NCBI RefSeq assembly: GCF_015687175.1
Contig: NZ_JADPQG010000006.1
Coordinates: 124,001-188,000, forward strand
Length of the DNA stretch: 64,000 bases
Source: Reinekea sp. G2M2-21
Lineage (GTDB): Bacteria; Pseudomonadota; Gammaproteobacteria; Pseudomonadales; Natronospirillaceae
Direction of reading: 5' to 3'
How positions within the stretch are numbered: the stretch's first letter is position 1; each line of letters opens with the position of its first letter. Shown here in pieces: positions 36,898-46,233 of this stretch. The translations under genes and the position numbers were made by a program. The notes below the pieces were generated by a model. The model saw only the letters and a list, made by a program, of their open reading frames with translations. It was not told the origin of the DNA and ran no database searches.

Positions 36898-37959
36898 ATG
36901 TATTTTGGCAGCGACAATCAAACCGGCGCATCGGAACAGGTTTTTTCGGTTTTACAACAGGCAAACCAGGGTGTCACCGCCGCCTATGGCGACGACGAGT
37001 GGAGCAAGAAAGCCATCGCCGACATACAAAATCTATTTGAATGTGACGCGGAGGTCTTTCTGGTCAGCACCGGCACCGCAGCGAATTCACTGGCATTAGC
37101 GTGCATGTCGGCACCGTGGGACAGCGTTGTTTGCCACGGTCAGGCACACATTATCAATGACGAACTGACCGCGCCAGAATTCTTTACCGGTGGCGCCCGG
37201 CTGGTCGGACTGGACACCCGACTCGCTAAATTATCAGCAGACTCCTTACAGCGTTATCTCGCGCAAGGGGCTGCCCACCCTCCTCACAATGCCATTCCAA
37301 GTGTTCTGAGCCTGACGCAACTTAATGAGTCCGGTCAGGTATACAGCGTCGACGAAGTCATTGAGCTATGTCAAATTGCACACAACCACGGCCTTACCGT
37401 TCATATGGACGGCGCGCGTTTTGCCAATGCACTGGTGGCGTTGCAATGCAGCCCGGCCGACCTGACCTGGAAAGCGGGCGTGGATGTGTTGTGTCTTGGT
37501 GCAACAAAAAATGGGGCGCTATCTGCTGAGGCGGTTGTGTTTTTTAACAAATCACTGGCTAAAAACTTTGTCGCGCAACGCAAACGATCCGGACATCTGA
37601 TATCCAAAAGCCGCTGGCTTGGTGCTCAGTTTGTCGGCTGGCTGCAAAATAATCATTGGTTGGCACTGGCCAGCCACGCCAACAGAATGGCCGCAAAATT
37701 GACCGAAGCCTTGCGTCAACATGATTGCTGCACAGTGGCCTGGCCGGTAAAAGGCAACGAGCTTTTTGTCGTCATGCCTAAAGAAACCATCTCAGCTTTA
37801 CGCGCGCAAGGAGCGGTTTTTTATGAATGGCCACGCACCTTTTTACCCGAGGACTTTGAACTCGATGACACCAGTGATGTGGTTAGACTCGTCACCTCCT
37901 TCCGGACAACCGAAGAGGAAGTTGAGCAATTCATCCGGTTATTAAACCGCAATCGCTAA
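36898..37959 (+). CDS. ltaE: low-specificity L-threonine aldolase
   Basis: A 353-residue PLP enzyme of the beta-eliminating lyase/threonine aldolase family, splitting threonine to glycine and acetaldehyde. It has FGSDNQTGAS at the start, the STGTAANSLAL PLP-phosphate loop, HMDGARFANAL and the Schiff-base lysine in CLGATKNGALSAEA. The ATG at 36898 is the family start, with AGGAT upstream. It may be co-transcribed with the GlcG-like gene. Confidence 0.9.
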   Translation: MYFGSDNQTGASEQVFSVLQQANQGVTAAYGDDEWSKKAIADIQNLFECDAEVFLVSTGTAANSLALACMSAPWDSVVCHGQAHIINDELTAPEFFTGGARLVGLDTRLAKLSADSLQRYLAQGAAHPPHNAIPSVLSLTQLNESGQVYSVDEVIELCQIAHNHGLTVHMDGARFANALVALQCSPADLTWKAGVDVLCLGATKNGALSAEAVVFFNKSLAKNFVAQRKRSGHLISKSRWLGAQFVGWLQNNHWLALASHANRMAAKLTEALRQHDCCTVAWPVKGNELFVVMPKETISALRAQGAVFYEWPRTFLPEDFELDDTSDVVRLVTSFRTTEEEVEQFIRLLNRNR

Positions 37960-37978
37960 TCAACCTATTTTCACCTTT

Positions 37979-38034
37979 CCCTCCCCCGTCAACTCCCCCT
38001 TTTGCATCACCCAGGGGGAGGGTAAACTTACCCT
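37979..38034. repeat. nested inverted repeats upstream of malT-like gene
   Basis: CCCTCCCCC (37979-37987) is the exact complement of GGGGGAGGG (38014-38022), with a 26-base loop. The right arm overlaps a second dyad GGGTAA-AC-TTACCC. The arrangement could terminate ltaE transcription or, because GGGGAG resembles part of a MalT box, act as an operator. It lies 78 bases before the regulator start. Confidence 0.45.
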
Positions 38035-38111
38035 CCACAAAAAATAATAAAGCGCATAGGCATGAGTCATTTTTTTTCAACCATGCTTAATAGCGATCTG
38101 GAGTACTGACC

Positions 38112-40823
38112 TTGTCCCGATACGAATTGCCCGATGCGCGGCCGCTGATTCCCAGCAAAATGTATTTGCCGCGTCTGGATCCGAATACGCTGTCCAGACC
38201 CAGACTAGAAGTCACTCTGGATCAGATGACCAGCATTCAGCTGGGTGTGTTGCGCGCACCAGCTGGATTTGGCAAAACGACACTCATGGCTTACTGGGCT
38301 CGTCGTCAGGCCAGCCGAATGGCTTGGTATTCACTAGATGAACTCGACAACGATCCCACCTTATTTGCACACTATTTACTGACAACTTTACGGAAACAAT
38401 TACCAGAGTTGGACGCCGATTTAGAACGCATTACTGATGTTATGCACCTCTACGACCTTGTGTGGCTGGTTGGCAAGTTGTGCAGCGCGCTCGATAAACT
38501 GGAGCAACAGATTTTTCTGATTTTCGACAACTATCATGTCATCTATCTGCAAAAAATCCACGATGCCATCAGCTTGCTGTTACAGCATCAACCCTGGCAT
38601 CTGCATATCTTCCTGCTAACCAGGAATGATCCCTCCATCAGCATTGCCAAACTCCGGTTAAGCGGTGCCGTGCAGGAAATCAGTGCTGACGAATTGAAAT
38701 TCAGCCACGAAGAAGCGCACCAGTTTCTGGCCGATCGGGTAGAGTTACCACAACCAAACACACTGGTACACGATGTTCTGCACAGACTGAATGGCTGGCC
38801 CGCTGGCTTACAGATTATTGCATTGTCAGCTCCCACGGCGGATTCTATTACGCAGTTCCTCAGTCAATTTAACGGGACTCATGCGCATGTACTGGATTAT
38901 CTGGCCGAAGAAATTCTCTCCAAACAGTCGGAGTCATTACAGGAATTCATGCTGAAGTCGAGCGTGGTCGACCGTTTTAACGCGGAACTGGCCACGGCAG
39001 TGACCAACCGGCCAGACAGCTTTCATCTGATCCAAACGCTGGAAAAACTGGGATTGTTCATCACGCCGCTGGACGATGCCAATCAGTGGTATCGCTACCA
39101 TCCTTTCTTTGTCGATTTTCTGCGCCATCAGTGTCAGCTAAAACACTCTCATCCACACATCGAGGCTCTGCATCGGTACGCCTATCAGTGGTGGCTGAAT
39201 AACGATAACCTGCAAGAGGCGTTGCACCATGTCCTGCAGTGCCACGATGAATCACTCATCGTCAGTACACTAGAAAGCCACGGCTGGACACTTTTTGAAC
39301 AGGGCCACATCGCGTTAATTGAACGAAGCCTGGCCCGTTTGCCCGCAAAACTAATCGCAGAACACTACAAGCTGGCGTTGCTGAAAGCGTGGGTATCCAC
39401 TACTCAGGCGGACGCCGACGCCCTGCAACTAGCCTTGAGTCAGGTCGAGCAACTGATTCCATCTCAACCCGAAGACCTCAAATGGCGACAAGTCAGTGCT
39501 GAAATCTATGCACTGAAAGCACAGATGAGCGCTGCCGTCGAAGATATTGACTCGGCACAACATTACGCTGACCAGGCACTCAATCATGCCGTCAACCCGC
39601 AAAGCAATGCTACGGCAGTGGCGTTATCGGTGAGTGGTGAAGTCTTGGTCTGCCAGGGTCAACTCAACAAGGCCCTGATGGCGTTTCAAAAAGCAGAGAA
39701 GGTAGCGCGCAAGGTTCGCTCTATTCAAGCGCTGTTATGGGCAATGGCTCAGCAAGCCGATATTCTGTTTTATCAAGGCGAATTTGTAGAATCATATCAG
39801 CATCAAACGATTTTATTTCAGGTCGCCGGTGAGCACTTCCTGTCGCAGATTCCGGTAATGGAATTCGTGCACCGCAGACGCGCTGAACTGTGTCTGGAAT
39901 GGCTGCAATTGCATGAAGCCCTACAGCACTGCGAGTCGGGTTTAAAGGTTATTCGCACGCTTGAACCGCACTGCCAGTTACCGATTTACGCGATCCAGGC
40001 GCACGTCGCCATTCATCAAGAACAGTTCGATCAGGCCCAAGGGCTGTTGGAGCAGAACTCCCGCATCATGAAAGACACGATCTGTCACAGCGATTGGATC
40101 TCAATGGCCATGCAAGTACAGCTTCTGTTCTGGCAAAAGCAGGATAACAAACCAGCGATACGTAACTGGCTCAGTCAACAGACTATAGACGCAGACATTC
40201 AAAATCATTTCCATCAGAAGCGCGCCTTAAACATTGCCTTTGCCATGTTAAGTGTGGGTTATTGGCAACCAGCACTCGGTGTTTTACAACACATTTCAAC
40301 CATTGCTAACGAAAACGGTTATCAGTTTTGTGAGCTGCGCTGCAATCTGCTCAGAAGTTGGGCATATATTGCGATGGGGCAACAAATCAAGGCTGAACAC
40401 GCATTACAACACGCACTGGCACTGGCCGAACCCATGCGCGCCGTGTCAAGTTTCACAGAAATGCCGCCGTGTGTTATTGGTATTTACGCTGAGCTCTATA
40501 AGTCAGCAACATTGGAACCTGGCATCAAGCGGCATCTGTTGCGCATTCTGGAATTAACCAAACGCCGAGCTTCCCAATCGCGTTTACAAGAAGCCATTCC
40601 CGAAGCCGTAAGCACGCTGGCGTTGACAGCGAAAGAATGGCAGGTGCTGCAAATGATAGGTCAGGGTCTCAGTAACGAGGCCATCGCCTCCACGCTGAAT
40701 ATTGCAGTGTCCACCGTTCGTTCGCACATCAAACACATTTATCAAAAGCTGGGGGTAAGCAACCGAGCGGAGGGTCGCAGGATTGCCCAGTCACTGAACT
40801 ATCAGGAAACTGAGGCGCTGTAA
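38112..40823 (+). CDS. MalT-like ATP-dependent LuxR-family transcriptional regulator
   Basis: 903 residues from a TTG start (GGAG eight bases upstream). An N-terminal STAND ATPase has Walker A APAGFGKTT (about 49-57) and the ARC-type WYSLDELDNDP segment typical of MalT. A helical TPR-like superhelix follows (about 410-800). A C-terminal LuxR helix-turn-helix (about 835-895) has LTAKEWQVLQMIGQGLSNEAIA and STVRSHIKHIYQKLGVSNR. MalT is activated by maltotriose and ATP. Location just before a secreted maltooligosaccharide-forming amylase makes a maltodextrin regulator plausible, but the LAL family is broad. Confidence 0.88.
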   Translation: MSRYELPDARPLIPSKMYLPRLDPNTLSRPRLEVTLDQMTSIQLGVLRAPAGFGKTTLMAYWARRQASRMAWYSLDELDNDPTLFAHYLLTTLRKQLPELDADLERITDVMHLYDLVWLVGKLCSALDKLEQQIFLIFDNYHVIYLQKIHDAISLLLQHQPWHLHIFLLTRNDPSISIAKLRLSGAVQEISADELKFSHEEAHQFLADRVELPQPNTLVHDVLHRLNGWPAGLQIIALSAPTADSITQFLSQFNGTHAHVLDYLAEEILSKQSESLQEFMLKSSVVDRFNAELATAVTNRPDSFHLIQTLEKLGLFITPLDDANQWYRYHPFFVDFLRHQCQLKHSHPHIEALHRYAYQWWLNNDNLQEALHHVLQCHDESLIVSTLESHGWTLFEQGHIALIERSLARLPAKLIAEHYKLALLKAWVSTTQADADALQLALSQVEQLIPSQPEDLKWRQVSAEIYALKAQMSAAVEDIDSAQHYADQALNHAVNPQSNATAVALSVSGEVLVCQGQLNKALMAFQKAEKVARKVRSIQALLWAMAQQADILFYQGEFVESYQHQTILFQVAGEHFLSQIPVMEFVHRRRAELCLEWLQLHEALQHCESGLKVIRTLEPHCQLPIYAIQAHVAIHQEQFDQAQGLLEQNSRIMKDTICHSDWISMAMQVQLLFWQKQDNKPAIRNWLSQQTIDADIQNHFHQKRALNIAFAMLSVGYWQPALGVLQHISTIANENGYQFCELRCNLLRSWAYIAMGQQIKAEHALQHALALAEPMRAVSSFTEMPPCVIGIYAELYKSATLEPGIKRHLLRILELTKRRASQSRLQEAIPEAVSTLALTAKEWQVLQMIGQGLSNEAIASTLNIAVSTVRSHIKHIYQKLGVSNRAEGRRIAQSLNYQETEAL

Positions 40824-41098
40824 TGACTTGCCAGTAGAACTGGCCATGCTAGAGCGATAACACCTAGTCCGACAGTTCTGGGGTCTGCTTGCAGAAAAAG
40901 TCGAAGCAGTATTGGGTGGAAAAAACAGTGACACCAACCTAAAGGTCAACTTTCAGCCCCTGATCGTTTTCCTCCCTCATATCCCCCGCAGAAGAGGATT
41001 TCATAACCAACGCGGTGACTTAAGATAGCGTTAAGCAATGGGTACACAAGCCCACGAAGTTTGCTGTTACTCAATAAATACAAAAATGGAGAATTACA
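40824..41098 (+). promoter_or_regulatory. amylase upstream region with possible MalT-like boxes
   Basis: About 275 bases without a gene. CCTCCCTCATATCCCCC (40971-40987) resembles a reversed MalT box (GGGGATGAGG) with two extra bases. Only one weak copy is seen, so regulation by the upstream MalT-like protein is suggested, not shown. The ribosome site TGGAG precedes the GTG at 41099. Confidence 0.3.
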
Positions 41099-42406
41099 GT
41101 GAAAAAAACATTAATTGCATCCAGCGTACTGCTGGCCGCAAGTGTCCTTTATGGTCCGTTAGCATCAGCCGATATCTCGGGAAAAAGCGGAGCAGGCGTT
41201 CGTTTTCACGGCGGAGATGAAATTATTCTGCAAGGCTTTCATTGGAATGTCGTCCGCACGGCCGAAAATAATTGGTACAACATACTGAAAGACAACGCAC
41301 AGATGATTGCATCTGACGGTTTCACATCTATTTGGATGCCACCACCATGGCGCGACCAGTCCTCCTGGAACGCCAGTAGCAGTACTCAATTTGGCGGCGA
41401 AGGTTACTTCTGGACTGACTTCAACAAAAACAGCCGATATGGCAGCGACTGGCAATTGAAACAAGCCGCCAGTACTCTGAAATCAAAAGGTGTCAAAGTT
41501 ATCTATGATATGGTGCCCAATCATCACAATCGCGGTCATCAGGGCGATGCGATGGACTTTGCCAACGGCCAGGGTAAATACCGAACAGATTGCGGTTCTT
41601 GTGATGACGGCGATCCGTTCATGAGTGGCGATTCCGATTTCAATACCGCGAATCCGGATATATACAATTTGTTTAAAAACGAAATGTCCAACCTGAAGAA
41701 CAATTATTCCGCCGGTGGTTTCCGGTTCGATTTTGTTCGAGGTTACGATCCAGCACGCATTAACGCCTGGATGAATGACACTCACAACTCAGGTTATTGC
41801 GTTGGCGAATTATGGAAAGGACCTAGCGAATACCCTTCTTGGGACTGGCGCCACACGGCCAGCTGGCAAGACATCACGAAAGACTTCTCCGACCAATCCA
41901 ATTGTTCGGTCTTTGATTTCGCATTAAAAGAACGGATGCAGAACAGCAGCGTGCGTTCATGGCAGTATGGCTTGAATGGCAACCCGAGCGTTCAGTGGCG
42001 CGAAGTCGCAGTAACCTTTGTGGACAACCACGATACCGGATATTCACCAGGCCCGTTGGGCGGTCAACACCATTGGCCATTGGACGACAGCAAGCGTAAA
42101 AAAGCTTACGCCTACATTCTGATGTCACCAGGCACACCAACGGTTTACTGGCCACATATGTATGACTGGGGTCTGCGCAACTACATTAAAAACCTGATCA
42201 CCATTCGCAAGCAGGCGGATATTCGCGCCTGGTCCGGTGTGTCCTTTAAGAATAACTTCTCCGGCTTAACCGGCGTCACTTCCGGCGTCAGTAAAAAAGT
42301 CGTATTTGCGATTGACTCCAACCTGAGCAATCCAAATCAAGTTACATCGGGCAGTTTTTCATTGGTCGTTAATGAAGGTGGCGTACGGGTCTGGAAACAG
42401 AACTGA
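41099..42406 (+). CDS. secreted glucan 1,4-alpha-maltotetraohydrolase-like amylase (GH13)
   Basis: 435 residues from a GTG start, with signal peptide ending LASA-D (about residue 24). The sequence closely follows Pseudomonas stutzeri maltotetraose-forming amylase as remembered: GGDEIILQGFHWNVVR, GFRFDFVRGY, CVGELWKGPSEYPSWDW, FVDNHDTGYSPG, GQHHW. Predicted catalytic residues are D211 (nucleophile), E237 (acid/base) and D312. It would release maltotetraose from starch outside the cell. The starch-binding CBM20 domain that follows in the P. stutzeri enzyme is missing; the protein ends with the catalytic unit (VRVWKQN). A strong terminator follows. Confidence 0.9.
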   Translation: MKKTLIASSVLLAASVLYGPLASADISGKSGAGVRFHGGDEIILQGFHWNVVRTAENNWYNILKDNAQMIASDGFTSIWMPPPWRDQSSWNASSSTQFGGEGYFWTDFNKNSRYGSDWQLKQAASTLKSKGVKVIYDMVPNHHNRGHQGDAMDFANGQGKYRTDCGSCDDGDPFMSGDSDFNTANPDIYNLFKNEMSNLKNNYSAGGFRFDFVRGYDPARINAWMNDTHNSGYCVGELWKGPSEYPSWDWRHTASWQDITKDFSDQSNCSVFDFALKERMQNSSVRSWQYGLNGNPSVQWREVAVTFVDNHDTGYSPGPLGGQHHWPLDDSKRKKAYAYILMSPGTPTVYWPHMYDWGLRNYIKNLITIRKQADIRAWSGVSFKNNFSGLTGVTSGVSKKVVFAIDSNLSNPNQVTSGSFSLVVNEGGVRVWKQN

Positions 42407-42416
42407 GTCATCTATG

Positions 42417-42448
42417 AAAAGTGGGGCACCAACCGGTGCCCCACCGTG
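42417..42448. terminator. terminator between amylase and binding-protein gene
   Basis: GTGGGGCACC-AACC-GGTGCCCCAC, a perfect 10-bp stem with tetraloop (42421-42444), A4 on the left. It serves both convergent genes, better on the minus strand where T4 follows. Confidence 0.75.
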
Positions 42449-42462
42449 TTGATTCTGGCAAG

Positions 42463-43254
42463 CTACTGTTCATTCAGAAAATCGGCCAATTTGTATTTAA
42501 GTTTGATGCTTTCTAACGGACTTAAGTCTGTTTTGGGGTCTGGTATTTTCATACGCTCCAGCGCGTCCTGGAAAGACAACACGATGTCTCGCGGCGTCTG
42601 TAAACTGAAAGCGTAATAAAGCGCACTGTTATCTTTCATGCGATAGATCATCTGAAAATCATCGGGATCCACGCCACCTTCAGACATAATGAAGCGCGCC
42701 GCATCAAAACCATAACTCCATAATTCAATACGTTCTTGCTCCAGCATTTTGGCTGCTTGTACTGGAAAACTCACGGATTCGATACGGGCAAATCGCACAT
42801 TGGATTGTTCAATCAATAACTCACCAATATCGTTTTTAACCACACCCACAGAATAGGCTGTTAAATCAATCAGACTTAATGGCGATGGCAAGGTGGCTGC
42901 AAATGCCCGACTGCCGATCAACGCATGAGACGTTTCAAAAACTGGCCCTACCCACTGGAACATTTTTTCCCGACTTTCATTACGCACCATGGTAAATAAC
43001 AGCGTATTAGGACTAACTTGCGCTTCTCTGTAGCCCCGGGCCCAGGGCACAAACTGAATAGCCCGACTCAAATCGGGACGCTGTAAATCGTCTAAAATCA
43101 GAATCAATAAATCGTAAGCCGCACCGCGCGCCTGTCCGTTTTCATCGACATAATTGAATGGAGGGTATTGTTCCGAATAGATGGTCAATGGCCATTCAGA
43201 GGCAAAAACGGAGCCTAACATCATCAACGCGGCAAACATTTTTTTTATCTGCAA
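42463..43254 (-). CDS. periplasmic solute-binding protein, family 3-like
   Basis: 263 residues. A signal peptide (QIKKMFAALMMLGSVFA) is followed by PLTIYSEQYPPFNYVDENGQARGAAYDLL, the usual start of SBP family 3 (amino-acid/opine-type) domains; VPWARGYREAQ and a mature body of about 240 residues follow. The start is taken as the TTG at 43254 because GGAG lies seven bases upstream and it gives a proper basic N terminus; ATG 43239 lacks a ribosome site. No permease or ATPase is near, so it may be a sensor-associated or orphan binding protein, as often seen in Oceanospirillales. Confidence 0.8.
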   Translation of the reverse strand: MQIKKMFAALMMLGSVFASEWPLTIYSEQYPPFNYVDENGQARGAAYDLLILILDDLQRPDLSRAIQFVPWARGYREAQVSPNTLLFTMVRNESREKMFQWVGPVFETSHALIGSRAFAATLPSPLSLIDLTAYSVGVVKNDIGELLIEQSNVRFARIESVSFPVQAAKMLEQERIELWSYGFDAARFIMSEGGVDPDDFQMIYRMKDNSALYYAFSLQTPRDIVLSFQDALERMKIPDPKTDLSPLESIKLKYKLADFLNEQ

Positions 43255-43421
43255 GCTCTGACTCCAGAAAAGGTTACAACAGCAAAAAACGTCTGAATCA
43301 ATGCATCCTGTTTTGGTCACCGTTCAGCTTTGTAAAACACCGAAACGGACATGATTTAAATTAGACGACCCTGATGAATCTGTCAGCTATTCAAATAGCC
43401 AAGCTTCATCACTTGGCTCAT

Positions 43422-43907
43422 TCACCCCGAGACTTTCAAACGCATAATGTGTTGCGGGCCAACTTTACCTCCGAGATACAGCATATCGGTATCCTGAAAG
43501 CCACCGGTTTCATAACACCGATAGGCCGAGTGGTTCTGACAGTTAACGGTCAGGCACACTGAATGGCATTCGGGGTAGTGAGCCGCGATGAAACCGGACA
43601 ACTGTTTAACTGCAGCACGGGCATAGCCATGACCCTGATGATGCCTATCGATAAAGAACGATCGAATGCCAAACTCACCATGGCGGGCGAAGTCGTATTC
43701 CACCCAATAGCGCAGATCGAGACAAAAAAATCCAACAATGCCGGGATTGGACTCAATCACATGATATCGCCAATGGACCCGCGGTTTGCGGAACAATTCA
43801 TCGATCGTCGCCACATATTTCTGCTGAGATCGTCCAACGCTCAGTCGATTCACCGCAGGCCAATCGTCCGGCTGATATAACCGCAAAGCAACCTTATTGG
43901 TATTCAA
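43422..43907 (-). CDS. GNAT family N-acetyltransferase
   Basis: 161 residues. Acetyl-CoA binding motif A is IRSFFIDRHHQGHGYARAAV (Q/R-x-x-G-x-G/A in QGHGYA), followed by the CLTVNCQNHSAYRCYETGGF motif B. N-terminal VALRLYQPDDWPAV matches the beginning of GNAT domains. Substrate unknown. It overlaps no other gene and is a single-gene unit. Confidence 0.85.
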   Translation of the reverse strand: MNTNKVALRLYQPDDWPAVNRLSVGRSQQKYVATIDELFRKPRVHWRYHVIESNPGIVGFFCLDLRYWVEYDFARHGEFGIRSFFIDRHHQGHGYARAAVKQLSGFIAAHYPECHSVCLTVNCQNHSAYRCYETGGFQDTDMLYLGGKVGPQHIMRLKVSG

Positions 43908-44105
43908 ATACGCCTCCCGCTTGTTTTGTTAAAAAATGGCTGAGCTCAGCCAGAACCCCGGAGTTCCCTCATAATAGACCCGAGGATGGTGTGATTTCCA
44001 GAAACCGGAGATACCCAATCGGCGTTGGAGCGCGCCTTTAATCTCAACGTTGCGATTTACCAGGTGGCCACCTACAGTGAATGCAAATGATTATTAAATA
44101 GCCTC

Positions 44106-45845
44106 ATGCTCGAACCGATCCTTATTGCTGCATTGCTCGTCAATGTCGTCTGCCTGGTGTTGATGTGGCCGCGACGGCAACTTCAGGCCAGCCGCTACTT
44201 TATTGCGGTACTCGCCTGTCAGTTTCTCTGGGAAAGTGGTTTTCTTCTGGAAATTGAAACAAACAATGTACAAACGGCACTTTTCTGGGACAACGTTCAA
44301 TTCCTGCCCTACTTGCTAATCAGCCCCTGTTGGTTGTGGATGAGTCGCTCGCTGGCCGGAAAACCACTGTTTCAAGGAATGGGTAACCCCTGGGTGACGT
44401 TGCCCTTACCGGTAATCACCGTGCTACTGATCCCCTTTGACACACAGCTCAACCTGATCCGGGTCAGTTATGACCTGACCTTAGAAAACAATCTGTTGCG
44501 TTATGAGTTTGGTCCGCTGTTGTACCTGACGGTGTTCTGGACGTTTATGTTGATGATCAGCAGTATTGTGATTTTGATATCAGCCCAATGGCAAATGAAA
44601 CATCATTTTCGGGTTCAGATTATCGCGGTGATGTTTGGTATTCTGTTCCCGTTAGTTATGGCCATCCCGAGCATACTGGGATATTCAATATTTGGTTTAA
44701 ACGACCTAACACCATTCACCTTCACCGTCGGTAATCTGGCGATTGTTTACGGACTATTTCGGCAACATGCGTTTGAGTTTCAAACAGTGCCTCAACTGCC
44801 TGTACTGGCTCAGTTACCGATTGGCATTTTGATTCTGGACCATCAGGAGCGAATTATTGAATGGAACCCTCAAGCCCTGAATCTGTTGAACATTTCCATC
44901 AAGGAACCGGGAGCTCGTATTAAAGTGCTGCCGTTTGCCGATCAACTGAACGTAGATGAAGTCTTTCTCTGGGAACACAATCAACGCTATATCGACATTC
45001 AATACCGTCGATTAATCACTCAGGAAAAACTGGATACCTTTGTCATTACGCTGGCCGATATGACCGATAAAGTGAAGCAGAAACAATCGCTAGAAATCTC
45101 GAACCAGACGTTGAACAACGTGATCCGCGAATTAAAAGAAACTCAGGCTTATGTCCTGGAGAGCGAAAAGCACAATATGATGGTCGCGTTGATCCAGAGC
45201 CTGGCACACGAATTCAACACCCCGCTGGGCAACCTCATTACCCTGTTAGACAGTCCGGATCTGGCGCACGACGATGAATACGAACCCTTGTTGAAAAATA
45301 ACGTTCGACGCATCATTTACCTGATCGAACGAATCAAATCCATTTCCACCATCCGCACGGACGATGTGCCAGATACCTTTTCGCTCAAAGAAGTCGTTTG
45401 CGACATTGTGACCTTACAACGTCACAACAGTAGCGCAGTGCAACCGGCCACGTTCGAAATAGATATCAATGAGTCCCTTGTCGTTACCCTGCCCCGAATC
45501 GCCATTGAAAGCTGTTTGGTGCAACTGATTGATAACAGCTACAAACATGGCTTTCAGACGATCATGGTCGACTCGCGTATTTGCATCAGCGCCGACAAGA
45601 GCGGCAACTCGCTTACCCTGTCATATTCAGATAACGGTTCTGGCATTCCACCGGATGTTCGGGACAGTCTGTTTTTGCCCTTTGCCAATAACAGTAGCCG
45701 AATGTCTATTACGTCCGGCGTGGGTCTATTCAGCGTTCATCAATGGGTCACTCAATCGTTACATGGCCGTATCCGTCTGTTAGAAACGGATAATGGCGGT
45801 GCCCACTTCAGCATCCAGTGCCCGGCTGATCTAACGAAACTCTGA
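44106..45845 (+). CDS. orphan sensor histidine kinase with 7TM N-terminal domain
   Basis: 579 residues. Seven predicted helices occupy about 1-220 (histidine-kinase N-terminal 7TM type). A PAS-like domain (about 230-320) follows, beginning QLPIGILILDHQERIIEWNP. A coiled coil leads to the H-box SLAHEFNTPLGNL with H368, then the ATP site DNSYKHG and DNGSGIP and G2-box GVGLFSV. The HEFNTPLG H-box is of the HPK type with Asn in place of the usual Arg. No response regulator is adjacent, so its partner is elsewhere. Confidence 0.88.
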   Translation: MLEPILIAALLVNVVCLVLMWPRRQLQASRYFIAVLACQFLWESGFLLEIETNNVQTALFWDNVQFLPYLLISPCWLWMSRSLAGKPLFQGMGNPWVTLPLPVITVLLIPFDTQLNLIRVSYDLTLENNLLRYEFGPLLYLTVFWTFMLMISSIVILISAQWQMKHHFRVQIIAVMFGILFPLVMAIPSILGYSIFGLNDLTPFTFTVGNLAIVYGLFRQHAFEFQTVPQLPVLAQLPIGILILDHQERIIEWNPQALNLLNISIKEPGARIKVLPFADQLNVDEVFLWEHNQRYIDIQYRRLITQEKLDTFVITLADMTDKVKQKQSLEISNQTLNNVIRELKETQAYVLESEKHNMMVALIQSLAHEFNTPLGNLITLLDSPDLAHDDEYEPLLKNNVRRIIYLIERIKSISTIRTDDVPDTFSLKEVVCDIVTLQRHNSSAVQPATFEIDINESLVVTLPRIAIESCLVQLIDNSYKHGFQTIMVDSRICISADKSGNSLTLSYSDNGSGIPPDVRDSLFLPFANNSSRMSITSGVGLFSVHQWVTQSLHGRIRLLETDNGGAHFSIQCPADLTKL

Positions 45846-45851
45846 AGAATG

Positions 45852-46040
45852 TCAGTCTGTAAAGACCCATTCTTCGTCTTCAATACTCGGATCGGAATCC
45901 TTTCTGCTGCGCTGAGCGGCTGCCGCATCGGCGTAGTAAATCACGTTTGCCATACAAGGTGGCGGAGCTGGCTTGGCGTGACACTGGTTGCGTACATCCG
46001 TCTCTTTGTACGTCGTATAATTCGATTGTTCGGTGGACAT
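45852..46040 (-). CDS. small hypothetical protein (62 aa)
   Basis: 62 residues, acidic C terminus (DPSIEDEEWVFTD), a central CHAKPAPPPCMANVIYYADAAAA with two cysteines eight residues apart. Support for being real: a good ribosome site (GGAG, six-base spacing) before the ATG and clean placement between two genes. No family recognised. The alanine-rich stretch is too short for a membrane helix. Confidence 0.5.
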   Translation of the reverse strand: MSTEQSNYTTYKETDVRNQCHAKPAPPPCMANVIYYADAAAAQRSRKDSDPSIEDEEWVFTD

Positions 46041-46233
46041 GGAGTGCTCCGATCGTCCTTATTCAGATAACCTTTCGGTCGACATTAAAACTTGAGTTAC
46101 TGTTATAGTCTGCTTTTGCCAAACAGCAATGTTTGCAGCGAACGTGATTCATTGTTACGCACGACATATCAGAACGGATGAATTCTGCCGGGCAATCGTT
46201 ATACTGCACACGCCATTTCCAGAGGATCCGCCT

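Noticed and set aside
43374-43562. 62-codon plus frame across the 3' end of the acetyltransferase gene
   Set aside because: Antisense shadow of a clear GNAT gene.
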